A stretch of 64,000 nt of DNA from Leptobrachium leishanense (GCA_009667805.1 CM019070.1:54545735-54609734), one strand, 5' to 3'. Counted from the stretch's first letter, positions 34,331 to 46,725 are shown. The notes: generated by a model not told the origin, from the sequence alone. Numbers and translations are program-made.

Positions 34331-34599
34331 ATTGATACAAGGGTCCAAAGGACCCTGGTATCTCCAGGACAGGGTATCTGATGTTATCACACAGGGGGAG
34401 GTTCCACAGACAGGGCAGACATCCAAGATCACATGCTGCTGTGGGAAAAGTTCACGATTGGTGCCAGTTTGGTGTCAAGATATGGACTTTGACGACACAC
34501 TGGGCACATCCTCCACATTTTTGCAGGAAAGCAGAGGATGCGCCCAGCGCATCTTCTGCAACAAGTGCTTAAACAAATGGGTTAGTTAAAAATGCTGCA

Positions 34600-36364
34600 G
34601 AGGAAATGCGTTGAGTGTTACTGGTCTTTATGCATAGCCAAACGATTTGAGTAGGGGTTAAGTTCTACAAAAATAAGTGTGGGAACTCATTAAGATCTAT
34701 GCCTCCAAATTAACCATTGATATCACTCATTTAATCCAAAACCCACACAAACGTTTGATATTAATTATATATATATATATTTATTAGGCTGAGTGTTAGG
34801 GAAAATTTTTGGTGAAAAATATATTTAATGTGACTTTACAAGAAAACTAATGGTTGACCATCTAAAATTTTAAACTGTGTGGGACCAAAGGGAGCACTGA
34901 TCCTCTTGCAAAAATAGTAGAGAAAATGCGATCATGTGATCCTCCTCAACTTGACCCCCGGCAATTGAGCCCTATTCGCCAACATCTGGAAGGCTGTCCA
35001 GACCACTAATTGATAGGATAGAAGTTTGCTTCAGTTTGCCATGGTGACTAGGGGGGACTGGAGGAGATGAAGGGGAGACATTCCAACTACCATGACAATT
35101 TAAATAAATGTTATTCCTGCCCAGAAACAGAATTCTCAGTCAAATCTCCATCCCAATTATTATAAACCCTATATTGCATGAGTTGATTTCAAGGAAAGAG
35201 TTCTGCAGGTCACAAAAACATGTACAGATGTAAGATTCAGGTTATAATAAGATTTGAATGATTGCATAGTCCAGATATGTGTATTTCACAAATATTCACT
35301 AAATTTATGAATAATTGACAGCTCAGAAAAGCCATCGGGCACACTGAGCAAGTTCCAGATGGGCTGTAAAATGTGGAAATGGGAGTTCCAAACCTTGCCT
35401 CAAATGATTCGATGATAAAATTGACTGTGATCAACCAAAAACCCACCCATGGTTGGCCTTTTAAATATAGTATCTGTTGAAATTGAGTATAATCATCTCA
35501 AAATATATTCCGACTGATATTTTAAAAACCACAATAAAGTAAATGACTACTAAAATATTTGTTATTTGTGAAAGTAGAAAAAAATTAATATTATCTTCTC
35601 AAAATATATTCTGACTAATAATTTTTGTGTATAACATTAAGTTTGAATAAAATTCTATATTTCCATAATAAAGGCCGATAGGTGCATAAATATGTTTTGT
35701 AAGGACACAAAGAAAACATATTTTCTACTTTTTAGTTAACCTGAAGTAAGTCATTTTCCCAATTTTATTTTACCCATAAACTTGTCATGACTATTTTGTC
35801 AATATGCAGCTTATTTGAGTCACATGTGGAATAAATGACATCCATTGCCCTTGCTGTGATTGTAAATCAATATAACAGTGTCAAACAATTGTGCAGCTAT
35901 TAGGGGAATATAACATTTGCTAACAATTGTGATTGATATATTTTGAATGATTTGTACACAATGAAGCAATATATCAAGGTCATATGACAGATACAGATTA
36001 TACAATTAGAGCTTGGCAGCATAATGTTTTTAGGGAAGCAGAAAATACGCTAAAAGCATTGCGCCTTTGAAAACAAAATACGGAATCAAGTAAACTTTTG
36101 TAACTAATGAATCAGGTGAAATGTTGGCTGCTTAAGGTCAAGAATAGATTTGGGGAGTAGGAGGTATGCAGAATTGGAGGAAAACCCCCAATATCTGGAC
36201 ATCTGAAGCTGTACCACGGTGATACTGCCAATGACATAAGATTAATGGTATTGAACAGCCATGTTTGGGACAGTGCAAAGGTAACTTTGAAGCCAGACTC
36301 AGAAAGTAGGAATGCTTTCTTATCAGAATAGGATGACTTGTTCATCACTGTTAATGGTATCTGT
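34600..36364. other. No gene seen
   Basis: AT-rich intergenic DNA with a TA microsatellite near 34766-34784. Confidence 0.45.
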
Positions 36365-36369
36365 ATATC

Positions 36370-37160
36370 TGTAATGGCGAGCCCCCAAATAGGGTGATGG
36401 GGAGCCCCCAATCTGCGGAGGTTGAAGCCTTTAGGGCAGGTATGTGGTAAACAGGCAGTAACAGGATCAAGCACAACACCTTCAGACTATTACTTAGAAT
36501 CCAGGGAGTAATACAGGAGAACAGGCTACTAAGCTCCAAAGGTTTCGAGACCAATGGATAACTTAGAGCACCCAACAATATAGAGGAAAGCAAAACCTGA
36601 GCTCTAGAACTAGAAGGTATTTGGCAAGACAAAATGAATTGTGTAAGCTGCAGGGCAGCACTCAATACTGATACAATAATACGGACTGATGAACCAGACG
36701 CGCCCAGCCAGGGAGCACAGACAAGGCCCTGAGTGCCACTCAACAGCGAGCTGGCTTCGTGGCCAGATGTCTGCTGAGCAAAAACAGCTACAACTTGCAC
36801 AAACACAATAATAAATAAAACAGACAAGGTTATAACTAGAGAGGTCCAAAATTCCAAGCAAAAGGTCATACACAGGATATCAAATACAACAGGGGTCAGG
36901 CAAGAGAGGAATCAAACACAAGAGCCAGAGGTCATACACGGGTAGTCAGAACAAGAGGAACAATGCTATAGCGCACAGGAACTAGGTAGAATAAGGTCTA
37001 TCCTGGTCCAAGGATCAAGGGGAATGCTGGGCCTACATATAGGGCAGAACAGGCCATGTGACCACAGACCAATAAGCCCAACAGATGGCCTGCAGCCTGA
37101 AAACAAAAACAAACAGGAATCCCTGCTACCACCAGCAGGGGACAGGGCCGAGACGTGACA
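36370..37160 (-). mobile_element. Solo LTR with ATATC target duplication
   Basis: 791 bp from TGTAATGGCG to GACGTGACA, flanked by ATATC at 36365-36369 and 37161-37165. On the minus strand it starts TGTCACGTCTCGG and has pyrimidine-rich 'ctgactacccgtgtatgacc' and 'cctgacccctgttg' blocks as in the plus-strand solo LTR at 18121. The 172-residue minus-strand ORF inside has no domain and is not taken as a gene. Confidence 0.8.
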
Positions 37161-37316
37161 ATATCTATCTTTCATCTACAGTATAATATGATCTATAGGG
37201 TCTATCCACTAAAGGGTGAAAATCAAGAGAACTGACAGGAGAAGAGAACAATCTAGACCAAATACCCGATTTGGAAAGTGCGGTAAATAGGAGAATTTTT
37301 ATGGTTTGGCTATTTT

Positions 37317-39348
37317 TTTAAAATTATTTATTTTGGGTTTTGCAGAAAATCATAAATCCAACAGAGAAGTGGTCTTGCAGGACCACGACAAGTCATCTAG
37401 TGTATCGCATAGTGAAATAACAGTGTCAGCTTGGAATCAAAACAAAAAGGCCTTGCAGGGCCACATATATTCAACAATCAAACTCAGCGTAAAGGAAAAG
37501 AAAAGAGAGGGGAAAGAAGAAAAAAAAACGGGGGAAAACAGTAAACCTAAAAAACGTCGGCTAGAGGCGTACAAAATACTGCAAGGTGGAAAGGGACAAG
37601 GAGTATTGTCAAAGGCCAGGACTTTGCCACCCCTGGTACATTCCTGCGAGTCCGGAGGACCGTGGGAGGCCAAGGGGAGAAAGTGGCACTTGGCCCAGGG
37701 ACTCGGGGGTGGGGTAGTATGGGCACCAGGCCACATCGGCGCACCCCGATGAAACCCATAAACACCAAAAAAAAAAGTAGATGGGGTGACAAAAATCAGA
37801 ATTTTTTTTAAGTCATCCATGTATCAGAGTCTCTATGAAACAAAATCAGTCCCAGCTGGGGAATGTCAGCAGAAAAATCAAAATGTTCTTGAAAAATAGC
37901 CGGAGTGTCTCTGAATACAGGAGTGGGGAGGGGGACATAAATAAAACTAGACTCTGTGGGTAGAAATAAAAACATCTGGGAGAGAAAACAAAAATTCAAA
38001 AGCATCCCCACTGAATAGTGCAGGAGAAACATCAAAGCCATCCTTGGGGTGGATGTCTCTAGAAATGGGGGAGACTCTCAGAGAAAGCTCAGGGGAGACC
38101 TGAAAAAAAATAAAATTTATATCTATATATAAAATAAAAAGATCAAGGGTCGTCGGGGTCCCTTCAGCCAGCATCCCGGAAAAGGGGTTCTCGTGAGGCA
38201 GGTAGGGTGCTGCCAAATAGGTCGGAATATGCAACCGGTGCCAATCCGCCCTCTAGGAGTAGGGCACAAGGCCCCAACGGATCTCGGGCTGCCCAACTAT
38301 TCTCGTTACCATCTCCACAAGACAGATTTGCAGACTTCCGCAGAGCGAGTGCCGGGGCAAGAGATCCAGGCTGTGCCTCAGACCAGGTCGACAAGGGGGG
38401 GCATTCCTCCACTTCCATTCTCCGACCAGGATCTCCAGGCCCCTCCGTCACTCCAGTCGACTCTGTGCAGCCCGGTGATCCGCAGGCGAAGAGTATCTCA
38501 GAACCACATTGAGGCCCCATTTCAGCTATCAGCGAGGTAACCGGCAGTGACCAGGTCACTCTCTGCGTTTTCCGCTAAGGATGCACAGACGTGCAAATCA
38601 GCCTCCCGCCGGAAGCCCCCAGAGTCGGAGCCGGCCAGGTCATCCGGGGCTCTGCAGGCCTGCAAGGTCTCCGTAAAGTGCCACAAAGCGCCTCTCGTCA
38701 GCAGATGCCCGTCATCCTCTGCCATCATCAGCATGTCCTCCAAGAGCAATAGCCCGGCCTCCAGCCCAGATCTGGAGGGGAGCAATGGGACATCCATCCA
38801 CTGCACCGTGGGTACTCCACCCACCCCCTCCATCAGGTCAGCCGCAACAGCTGGGAAACGGGGGCCCTCCGCTTCGCCAGCCTTCTCCATCCAGATACGG
38901 TGTAGATGTCAGGGGTGGTAGAAATATGCCCCAAGATGGCAGCTCGGAAAGCTCGCCAGCCAGGAAACACGCACAGCTCCCAGCCCAGATGCAGTTGAAT
39001 CTTCAGCAAAGCTGCTGTAAGTGATCAGGATCCTCTGCGAAAAAGAGAGGGGGCGCAGCTGCGGACGGAACCCTCGCAGGGAGGCAAAGGAAGCCCGGAG
39101 ATAGGCCTCAAGATGGCCACTGGCAGCACTCATCCACTGGGAAAATGGCTGGGAAAAGCTAGTCTCATGTCCGGAGGCGGGGGGACCAAGCAGGCTCCGG
39201 ACACCACAACTCCGGTGGCCAGCTACTCGGGGGATACAGATAAACAAAAGTCTTCCAGAGAAAGTCAGCTAAACTACTCGTATTATGTAGCCAGAGACGG
39301 AGCACTGCTAGAACACGTCTTGTCGCCTTCACAGCCGGCCACGCCCCC
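37317..39348 (-). mobile_element. L1/Tx1-like retroelement insertion with perfect 16-bp TSD
   Basis: Flanked by ATGGTTTGGCTATTTT at 37301-37316 and 39349-39364. On the minus strand it starts GGGGGCGTGGCCGGC, like the GC-rich 5' ends of frog L1/Tx1 LINEs, is GC-rich for about 1.1 kb, and ends A/T-rich ('aaataaataattttaaaaaa'). Long target duplication and A-rich end indicate target-primed integration. At 2032 bp it is too short for a full LINE, and no reverse transcriptase or endonuclease motif is seen, so it is internally deleted or a non-autonomous derivative. ORFs on both strands (38164-38890) show no domain. Confidence 0.75.
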
Positions 39349-39364
39349 ATGGTTTGGCTATTTT

Positions 39365-39879
39365 GACCTAGATTGTTCACTTCTCCTGCCAGTTCTCCTG
39401 ACTTCACATTTAGTGAATAGACCTGCATATGTCAAAGAATAGTGATCGCTGATCACTGACCCTGAGTGATCCCTCGAAATTGCGGTTGTTAGCACTTTAG
39501 TCCTATGGCCTCCCCTCAAGAATACCAGGCTTGCACAGACGTTTGGCAATTGTGGCTCCCTTTTCCTGACGTTGCCGGAATAGTAACCATAGACTTTGGA
39601 AGGTTACTCTATTACTCCTTCTCTACCAAGTGATGTCGCATAAAACCCATGTCAAGAATAAGTGGTTTTATGGAAAACCACTATACAGTGGAATTCCAAC
39701 AGAAACTTTACATGCTGTCTGTCTTATTTGACATGTAGAGGGCTCCCACTACAGGTCAAATAGCAGTAATACCGCTGCAGTGCAGCCGGGGACAGCTTTG
39801 TCTCTGATAGAAGACAAATACATGTCAGAAATCCTCAAACACTTCCAGCACACAGGCTGCTATGTCCTATGTGCTCGAA
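39365..39879. other. No gene seen
   Basis: Continuation of the pre-insertion target sequence; no repeat recognised. Confidence 0.4.
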
Positions 39880-40309
39880 ACTTTATGGTATTTTATGGAA
39901 ACTGTATTACTAATAATCTTATCATGATCACTGAAAATCCCTACAAGCAGGATATTTGACCATTTTTATTATCTATCTTTATCACATTTAGTGTCTTTCA
40001 CACAAGGGCTATTTCTGCCTGTATGCTGATAATGCAGACCCCGTGTGAAATAGTGTAAGATAAAGTACACGATCTAGCGTTCAGAATCTTTCATTCCATC
40101 AATATATCTGTGAAAGATAAACAAATATATGAGAAATTAAAAATGTGCAAATTTACATTGTTATTTAATTTTTTTCTTGCACGAACATTTTCTGTTCAAA
40201 ATTTTTATGTCCCCTATATTTAATTGTTAACTTCTTATCTCATGTTTCAAATAAATGCTGTGATAATATATTTTTTCAACAAAAAAGAGCTTGGTAGTTG
40301 AAGGGGTTA
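39880..40309 (+). repeat. Dispersed repeat, second copy of 14935-15319
   Basis: Same blocks in the same order as at 14935; ends 'gttgaaggggTTAA'. It has an extra T-rich insertion in the middle. Confidence 0.6.
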
Positions 40310-41570
40310 ATCGCTAAATTGGCTAACTAAATAATCATTGAATTAAAAAAATATTTTTCTTCATTTTTTTTTCTGTGTATCTAGATCACTATGCACTAAT
40401 TTATAACCCTAAAAGCTTTACACCTGTTCTACTCCATCTAAATTGAGATTTTGATTACAGGAAGCAATTTCAGAGAATATATTCTAAATTGAATTTCTGA
40501 ATTCTATTTTAAATGATATATAGTCAACAAATTTAGAAACGACCTAAATATACATGCTCAGCAAGACTGCTCTTTTTGCATTTTGGTCAGTATTCATTCA
40601 ATGAATTCTTCATATTGTCATGCTTTTTAAAACTGGATTTCTTTAAATTGAAAAGGATATTCCTGTGGTTATTGCATCCTTCAATGAGCATTTATTATAG
40701 CCTTTCTTTTCTTTTGGTCTTTTTTTCGGGCACCTCTTATGCTTTTCTTAGACGTAAAAAAAAAAGCTGATTCGCCTATTTTCCCCTTGTAAAGCTGCAT
40801 TAACCTTCCTGAATAAGAGGCCAATTTTCCTTCCGTTTGACAGAAATTTAAGTTAAAAGAATCCAAATGAACGTAAACCTGCTTACTTTCATCTTGTTCC
40901 ACATCCTAAATCGAAAGTAAAATTTGTTTTCAAGGATTACAAATTGGATAACTTAAATTCTGAAAGAAAAAAAGCCTCTAAAGTCATATTTCTAACTTTA
41001 TAGAAAAAGTGGACTAATATTTTTAACTTTAAAAACAAATTATGTTGCTTTCCCTTTCACAAAACCCACCATTGGATAAACTATCAAAACTATATGATAA
41101 ATAAATAATAATATGTGTAATGAGTCTGTTTGTGCCCATGAGCAATCTTTCTACCTGCATCTTCATTGCAGTTGGACAAAAAACATTACAACAATTACAT
41201 TAGACTGTAATTGTTTCAAGGTTATTTTTACGACTAACAGGACAATTGCTAGACTTCATTGATATGTACCCAAGAGAAAAAAATCAGCATCTGTTGTTTC
41301 TAAAGATGAAGACAAGACCAGTGCATGTAGCTAATTTCTCTGGGTTTTGTATTGCATATGAAATTGCACGTACATTCACAAGGTATTGGGACCTTTGATG
41401 AGAAGCAAATACATTGTGCAGGGTTTTTCAGAAGGTGCCAACTGGCAAAACCTCCCAGATTCCTAAGTGTATCTTCTGTCAAAGTTGCCAACTTGTGGAC
41501 ATGGATAAAACCGATGCAATGATTAAGTCGAGGAAGGAAGAAACATTTTGGTTGACCCAAGGCTCAACAA
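40310..41570. other. No gene; possible conserved noncoding stretch
   Basis: No repeat recognised. 40640-40920 is a non-repetitive stretch with intermediate complexity and may be constrained; unproven. Confidence 0.3.
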
Positions 41571-41573
41571 TTA

Positions 41574-42023
41574 GGCTAGGGTCAGACGAGCGCATTCTGT
41601 GCGGACTGTGTGTCCGTGCACAACGGACGTACTTTCTGACTGATGACAAGGTAGTGGCCACACAGTCCGTTTTTGTGACTGATGTTTTTTTGACTGATGT
41701 AGATGGGAAATAAAATTAATATGAAAAACCATTTTGTCCGTCAAAAATGCTGGACGTCAAAAATGCAGTCCGTCTGACTACTTTCAATCACTCACACACA
41801 TAGCTATGCGGACGTTGCGGACGCAGCGCACTCTGTGCGTCTGTTCTAGCGGATTTACTTTCTTGCCTGCCTTATGTCCGTTTGCCGTGTCCGTTGTCCG
41901 TCCGCAGTTTGGTGCTGACGTACTTCGTGTGTGGGGCTCCATTGGTCATAATTATATTCTATAACGGTCGTATATATATGTGCGGCAACACGATGTGATC
42001 AGTGTGCTCGTCTGACCCGGGCC
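41574..42023. mobile_element. Harbinger-type MITE with TTA target duplication
   Basis: Ends 'ggctagggtcagacgagcg' and 'gctcgtctgacccgggcc' are inverted repeats. TTA at 41571-41573 and 42024-42026. The interior repeats 'gtccgt' and 'gacgt' words. 450 bp, no transposase. Confidence 0.88.
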
Positions 42024-42026
42024 TTA

Positions 42027-43476
42027 GTCGGCGATGTAGAAGATGTCCTCGCCAGTCGCCAAGGTCTTGACACAGGAAAAAATGGCAAATTCCAAACCAC
42101 ATCAATTTAACCATAAGTTATGGGCTAAATCCTTCAGTTCAGTGACCAGAGGCAACAATTTGACATGAACTAGTTATTTTAGTTCAGAGGGTAATTCAGA
42201 TGTGCAACCCTTGATTGAGGTTCCTAGAGGGGTGTCAGCTACACCCTCCTGATGAGGCCTACTGAGGCCTAAATGATCATGGGAGTTGTTGCACCTCTCA
42301 TGAAGAGATGACTTCCTTGGCATTTCAGAGCTGGTCACTCTTTCCATGTGATGGCAGTCTGATTTGATTATGGCATATTCTTCTCTGTAATAGCACCGTC
42401 GAGCTAAAACTTTGTTAGACCTGAGAGGTGACCCACCGCAGAGCAGGCCACTAGAGCCATTGCTCGTTCTCAGGACCATCACCAACCTTGTTTTTGAAAC
42501 AAGGTCTTTGTCACGTCTGACTTGACTAGGTTCAAGTCGAAAAAAGTTCTAATCATTCTTTTATAGAATGTAGTCAATAGAATATAGCCCAGTCACTGCA
42601 TTTTCCTAACATTTGACCACTACAATAAGTAGGTATAGAGGGCAGCATGTCTGTCTAAAAATATATCATGTTCTGTAAATTAAATTCTACTCATGGATAT
42701 GAGAAGAAGAGGGTGACTGCTCCGTGTATATTGACCCCTTAGGTCATCAGTTACACTTTTTAAAATTGGTTCATTTGGAAAAAACATGAACAGCAATTAG
42801 TGTAATTTTTGTTGCCCATCCTAAAATATGGGCTGCGCAGGACAATGGATGTACTTTATTAAAATAGAACTTAGAGTAGTAGAAAATAGCTTAAGATCAT
42901 TTCGCATAGGTAACAAAGCTAAATTAAACTGCGTAAAACAATAAGAAAAGACAAAAGACACAGTGTCATTCTTGATTTGACATTTCTCGCAAGAGTTATT
43001 AGCAGGTGAAAAACATTACTTAACTTTAAAATGGATCATGGACCCACAACAATTGTTACTCGACCTCTGAGACTTAATAGCGGGAGAAATTCTTCCATCA
43101 AGGAGAAAATTGAGTTACATGACCTTATATGTGACACTGTGATTTTATACATCATTTAAATTGGCGTTCGGTGAACAAAGAGATGAGAAGCTAAATCACA
43201 GGAATTGAAGTATACCATATGAACAACTGTGTACCATTATAACTACTGTTTTTTTTTTTTTAAAGATGTAGTATAAGAAGCTAATTTAGTGACTGAGTGA
43301 TAATATATTTCACTGTACCTGCAGCTGGAGAAGTGACTAGGAACATGAAGCAATTTTATGCTTCAGAACAGTAAAATAATTAGGTAGAATCTCCTCTACA
43401 ATTTGCGGTTAACAATGTTTGCAACTATCAGATGACATACCGTAATTATTTTGCTATAAGCAATTACCAATACACA
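42027..43476. other. No gene seen
   Basis: Intergenic DNA; a 12-T run near 43249. The ORF at 42174-42485 (minus) has no domain. Confidence 0.4.
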
Positions 43477-43478
43477 TA

Positions 43479-43700
43479 CAGTCAGGTCCAGAAATATTGG
43501 GACATCGACACAATTCTAACATCTTTGGCTCTAAACAGCACCACAATGGAGTTGGAATGAAACAAACACAATGTGCTTTAACTGCAGACTGTCAGCTTTA
43601 ATTTGAGGGTATGTACATCCAACTCAGGTGAACGGTGTAGGACTTACAGCAGTTTGCAGATGTGCCTCCCACTTGTTAAGGGACCAAAGGTAATGGGACA
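43479..43700 (+). repeat. Terminal inverted repeat (transposase 3' side)
   Basis: Contains 'gtccagaaatattgggacat' at the outer end and 'ggaccaaaggtaatgggaca' at the inner end; a similar short word may serve as inner direct repeat. Confidence 0.9.
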
Positions 43701-43731
43701 GAATAATAATCATAAATCAAACTTTCCCTTC

Positions 43732-44769
43732 TTAATACTTGGTCTCAAATCCTTTGCAGTCAATCACAGCCTGAAGTCTGGAACGCAGAGACATCACCAG
43801 ACGCTGGGTTTCATCCCTGGTGATGCTCTGCCAGGCCTCTACTGCAACTGTCTTCAGTTCCTGCTTGTTCTTGGGATATTTTCCCTTCAGTCTTGTCTTC
43901 AGCAAGTGAAATGCATGCTCAATGGGATTCAGGTCAGGTGATTGACTTGGCCATTGCATAACATTCCACTTCTGTCCCTTCAAAAACTCTTTGGTTGCTT
44001 TTGCAATATGCTTTGGGTCATTGTCCATCTGCACTGTGAAGCGCCGTCCAATGAGTTCTGCAGCATTTGGCTGAATGTGAGCAGATAATATTGCCCGAAA
44101 CACTTCAGAATTCATCCTGCTGCTTTTGTCAGCAGTCACATCATCAATAAATACAAGAGAACCAGTTCCATTGGCAGCCATACATGCCCACGCCATGACA
44201 CTACCACCATCATGCTTCACTGATGAGCTCGTATGCTTAGGATCATGAGCAGTTCCTTTCCTTCTCCATACTCTTCTCTTCCCATCACTTTGGTACAAGT
44301 TGATCTTGGTCTCATCTGTCCATAGGATCTTGTTCCAGAACTGTGAAGGCTTTGTTAGGTGTTGTTTGGCAAACTCTAATCTGGCCTTCCTGTTTTTGAG
44401 GCTCACCAATGGTTTACATCTTGTGGTGAACCCTCTGTATTCACTCTGGTGAAGTTTTCTCTTGATTTTTGACTTTGACGCACATACACCTACCTCCTGG
44501 AGAGTGTACTTGATCTGGCCAACTGTTGTGAAGGGTGTTTTCTTCACCAGGGAAAGAATTCTTCTGTCATCCACCACAGTTGTTTTCCATGGTTTCCCAG
44601 GTCTTTTGGTGTTGCTGAGCTCAGGGGTGCATTCCTTCTTTTTGAGAATGTTCCAAACAGTTGTTTTGGCCACGCCTATTGTTCTTGCTATCTCTCTGAT
44701 AGGTTTATTTTGTTTCTTCAGCCTAATGATGGCTTGCTTCACTGATAGTGACAGCTCTTTGGATCTCAT
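43732..44769 (-). CDS. Tc1-like DD34E transposase, 345 aa, uninterrupted
   Basis: Cut-and-paste transposase of the Tc1/mariner superfamily acting in the nucleus on its own terminal repeats. I place the start at the ATG at 44767-44769 (MRSKELSLSVKQ), because upstream codons fall in the 5' leader and terminal repeat and do not resemble the family. Residues 1-50 form a helix-turn-helix; 'TKRPGKPWKTT' near 55-64 is the GRPR-like hinge; residues 65-125 hold the second DNA-binding part. Catalytic residues: Asp152 in 'ILWTDETKI', Asp249 in 'QMDNDPKH' and Glu284 in 'SPDLNPIE', with 34 residues between the last two. Length and the closing 'FETKY' fit the family. No stop or frameshift is seen. Confidence 0.95.
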   Translation of the reverse strand: MRSKELSLSVKQAIIRLKKQNKPIREIARTIGVAKTTVWNILKKKECTPELSNTKRPGKPWKTTVVDDRRILSLVKKTPFTTVGQIKYTLQEVGVCASKSKIKRKLHQSEYRGFTTRCKPLVSLKNRKARLEFAKQHLTKPSQFWNKILWTDETKINLYQSDGKRRVWRRKGTAHDPKHTSSSVKHDGGSVMAWACMAANGTGSLVFIDDVTADKSSRMNSEVFRAILSAHIQPNAAELIGRRFTVQMDNDPKHIAKATKEFLKGQKWNVMQWPSQSPDLNPIEHAFHLLKTRLKGKYPKNKQELKTVAVEAWQSITRDETQRLVMSLRSRLQAVIDCKGFETKY

Positions 44770-44907
44770 CTTGAGAGTTGACAGCAACAGATTCCAAATG
44801 CAAATAGCACACTTGAAATGAACTCTGGGCCTTTTATCTGCACATTGTAATTGGGGTAATGAGGGAATATCACACACCTGGCCATGGAACAGCTGAGAAG
44901 CCAATTG

Positions 44908-45126
44908 TCCCATTACCTTTGGTCCCATAACAAGTGGGAGGCACATCTGCAAACTGCTGTAAGTCCTACACCGTTCAACTGAGTTGGATGTACCTACCTC
45001 AAATTAAAGCTGACAGTCTGCAGTTAAAGCACATTGTGTTTGTTTCATTCCAACTCCATTGTGGTGGTGTATAGAGCCAAAGATGTTAGAATTGTGTCGA
45101 TGTCCCAATATTTCTGGACCTGACTG
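44908..45126 (-). repeat. Terminal inverted repeat (promoter side)
   Basis: Reverse complement of 43479-43700. The transposase promoter probably lies between here and 44770. Confidence 0.9.
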
Positions 45127-45139
45127 TAGATTGGATATA

Positions 45140-45345
45140 TTTCTATTACCGAGTTACATAGTTCCATAGGCTAAAAAAAGTGGTGCATCCTTCTGGTTCA
45201 GCCTTTCCCACATCACCTACGGCTTTTGATCCAAAAGAAGACAAAAAGCCCAGTCTGAAGCGCTCGCCAATATGCAACACACTGGGAAAAAAATCCTTCT
45301 TGACCCCAGAATGGCATCAGATTTTTCCTTTGCTTTTATTCTAAA
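45140..45345 (+). repeat. Dispersed repeat, also at 61918-62130
   Basis: 'gagttacatagttccatagg', 'ttctggttcagcctttccca', 'aaaaagcccagtctgaagcg' and 'ccttcttgaccccagaatgg' all recur at 61918-62130 in the same order and strand. The family is abundant in amphibians; class not assigned. Confidence 0.75.
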
Positions 45346-45715
45346 ACAAAAAAAAAAATACAAATAGATCAAGGTAAAGTTATTTAGATTTTAGATAATA
45401 TTAGAAATATGTTACCATCCAATGTACACAGCTTTTAAATAATCGTAACATCCATTTTTTCTCTACTTGGTTTTCATTAAATTTGCAAGGAAAATCAAAG
45501 TATTTTTTTTTACCATATAACGATCTATTTTTTTTATCTAAATATGGACAAAGAATGTGTACACACAAAGATCGAAATATATAAAATTATATTCCATCTT
45601 GGAATTCTAAATTAGGGCTCAATTTAATTTGACCCAATGGCCAAAATTGGGAAATTTTTTTATTTACTGATTTCCGGACATTTTTCAGACTGAAAGATTC
45701 ACATGTGAGTTTACC

Positions 45716-45860
45716 AACATTTCAATTCCCCTTAATAGTCCCTATCGAATATCAGATCTCCCGGCTATACTTTCCCATGGAAATATCACTATATTCGAAT
45801 CCCAGCCAGAGCACCTCTCCAGTAAGTGTCCTTTGGCAAGACACCTAACGGTACATACTT
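45716..45860 (+). repeat. 145-bp direct duplication, copy A
   Basis: Identical to 46177-46321 apart from one substitution (agccag/tgccag). Holds the SINE B-box-like 'attcgaatcccagcc' and core 'gtcctttggcaagacacc'. Confidence 0.9.
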
Positions 45861-46176
45861 AACAAGGAAAAAGAGTGTCATCTGAACTCGTTTCTATGTG
45901 TTCCATGTACAACAAAAATGGAGGTTTTTGTTTGTTTCAATGGCCATTGCAACGTAAGCCCACTCGCCACTTCAAGGCACCTCTTTAGAGTGGGTACCTA
46001 ACAATTGTAACCAAAAGGCCGCTCTACTGAGCAGCTCCAAGCCCCTCCAGCTGCTTTTCAGCCAAGGAGAGACAAAGATGGTGGGTTTTATTTATACACG
46101 CACCAAACACTTCCCATTTGGGATCAAAAACATGGAAAAAGGAACAGCTGCAGAACGACGGACTGGTGTTACAAGC

Positions 46177-46725
46177 AACATTTCAATTCCCCTTAATAGT
46201 CCCTATCGAATATCAGATCTCCCGGCTATACTTTCCCATGGAAATATCACTATATTCGAATCCCTGCCAGAGCACCTCTCCAGTAAGTGTCCTTTGGCAA
46301 GACACCTAACGGTACATACTTGCCTACCACACAATATCGGCTGTGGAGTCCAGTGGTAACTCTGCCCTTCGACCGTGGAGAAGCGAGTCAAAATACCATT
46401 TAGCACATCCCTCCAATACAACTGTGGAGAAGTCTCGACTTTACAAGAAACGGGTTCAACCTATCCGCCAGGTTGCTGCTCTACAGTCATGGAAAGATGA
46501 CTCGATCCCACTCAGAAGATGCCACCAGCGAGTGTCCTTGGGCAAGACACCCAACGATATAGATGCGCCTAAGTTCCCTTGGGAATAGGGTCCGCCTGAA
46601 TCAGGTCATCATCCCTGTGTGGTATTCTAATGTATCAACTCCCTCCTACACTGATCTTGTAAAGCGCAGCGGAATTTGTGGCGCTATATAAATAAAGGAT
46701 AATAATAATAATATATTGATTCTAT
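46177..46725 (+). mobile_element. SINE-type composite with L2-like tail
   Basis: Starts with duplication copy B (46177-46321), then two further SINE-like units. One has 'gactcgatccc' and the core 'gtgtccttgggcaagacacc'. The tail reads 'gtaaagcgcagcggaatttg', 'gcgctatataaataaagg' and (AAT)n at about 46702-46716. That tail resembles the L2 LINE end at 5990-6045, so this SINE carries a tail of a different LINE from that of the SINEs at 19425 and 48345. Confidence 0.65.

Larger units (their letters stand above)
43479..45126 (-). mobile_element. Complete Tc1-like element with intact transposase
   Basis: 1648 bp, TA at 43477-43478 and 45127-45128. Terminal inverted repeats of about 220 bp (43479-43700 and 44908-45126) begin 'cagtcaggtccagaaatatt' and differ at only a few positions. 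The transposase is uninterrupted. By structure it is the youngest and most complete DNA transposon in the window. Confidence 0.95.

Noticed and set aside
36351..36869. 172-residue hydrophobic minus-strand ORF
   Set aside because: Almost wholly inside the solo LTR at 36370-37160; hydrophobicity follows from pyrimidine-rich LTR sequence.
37306..37752. 148-residue Lys-rich forward ORF
   Set aside because: Crosses the target duplication and the A/T-rich end of the L1-like insertion on the antisense strand.
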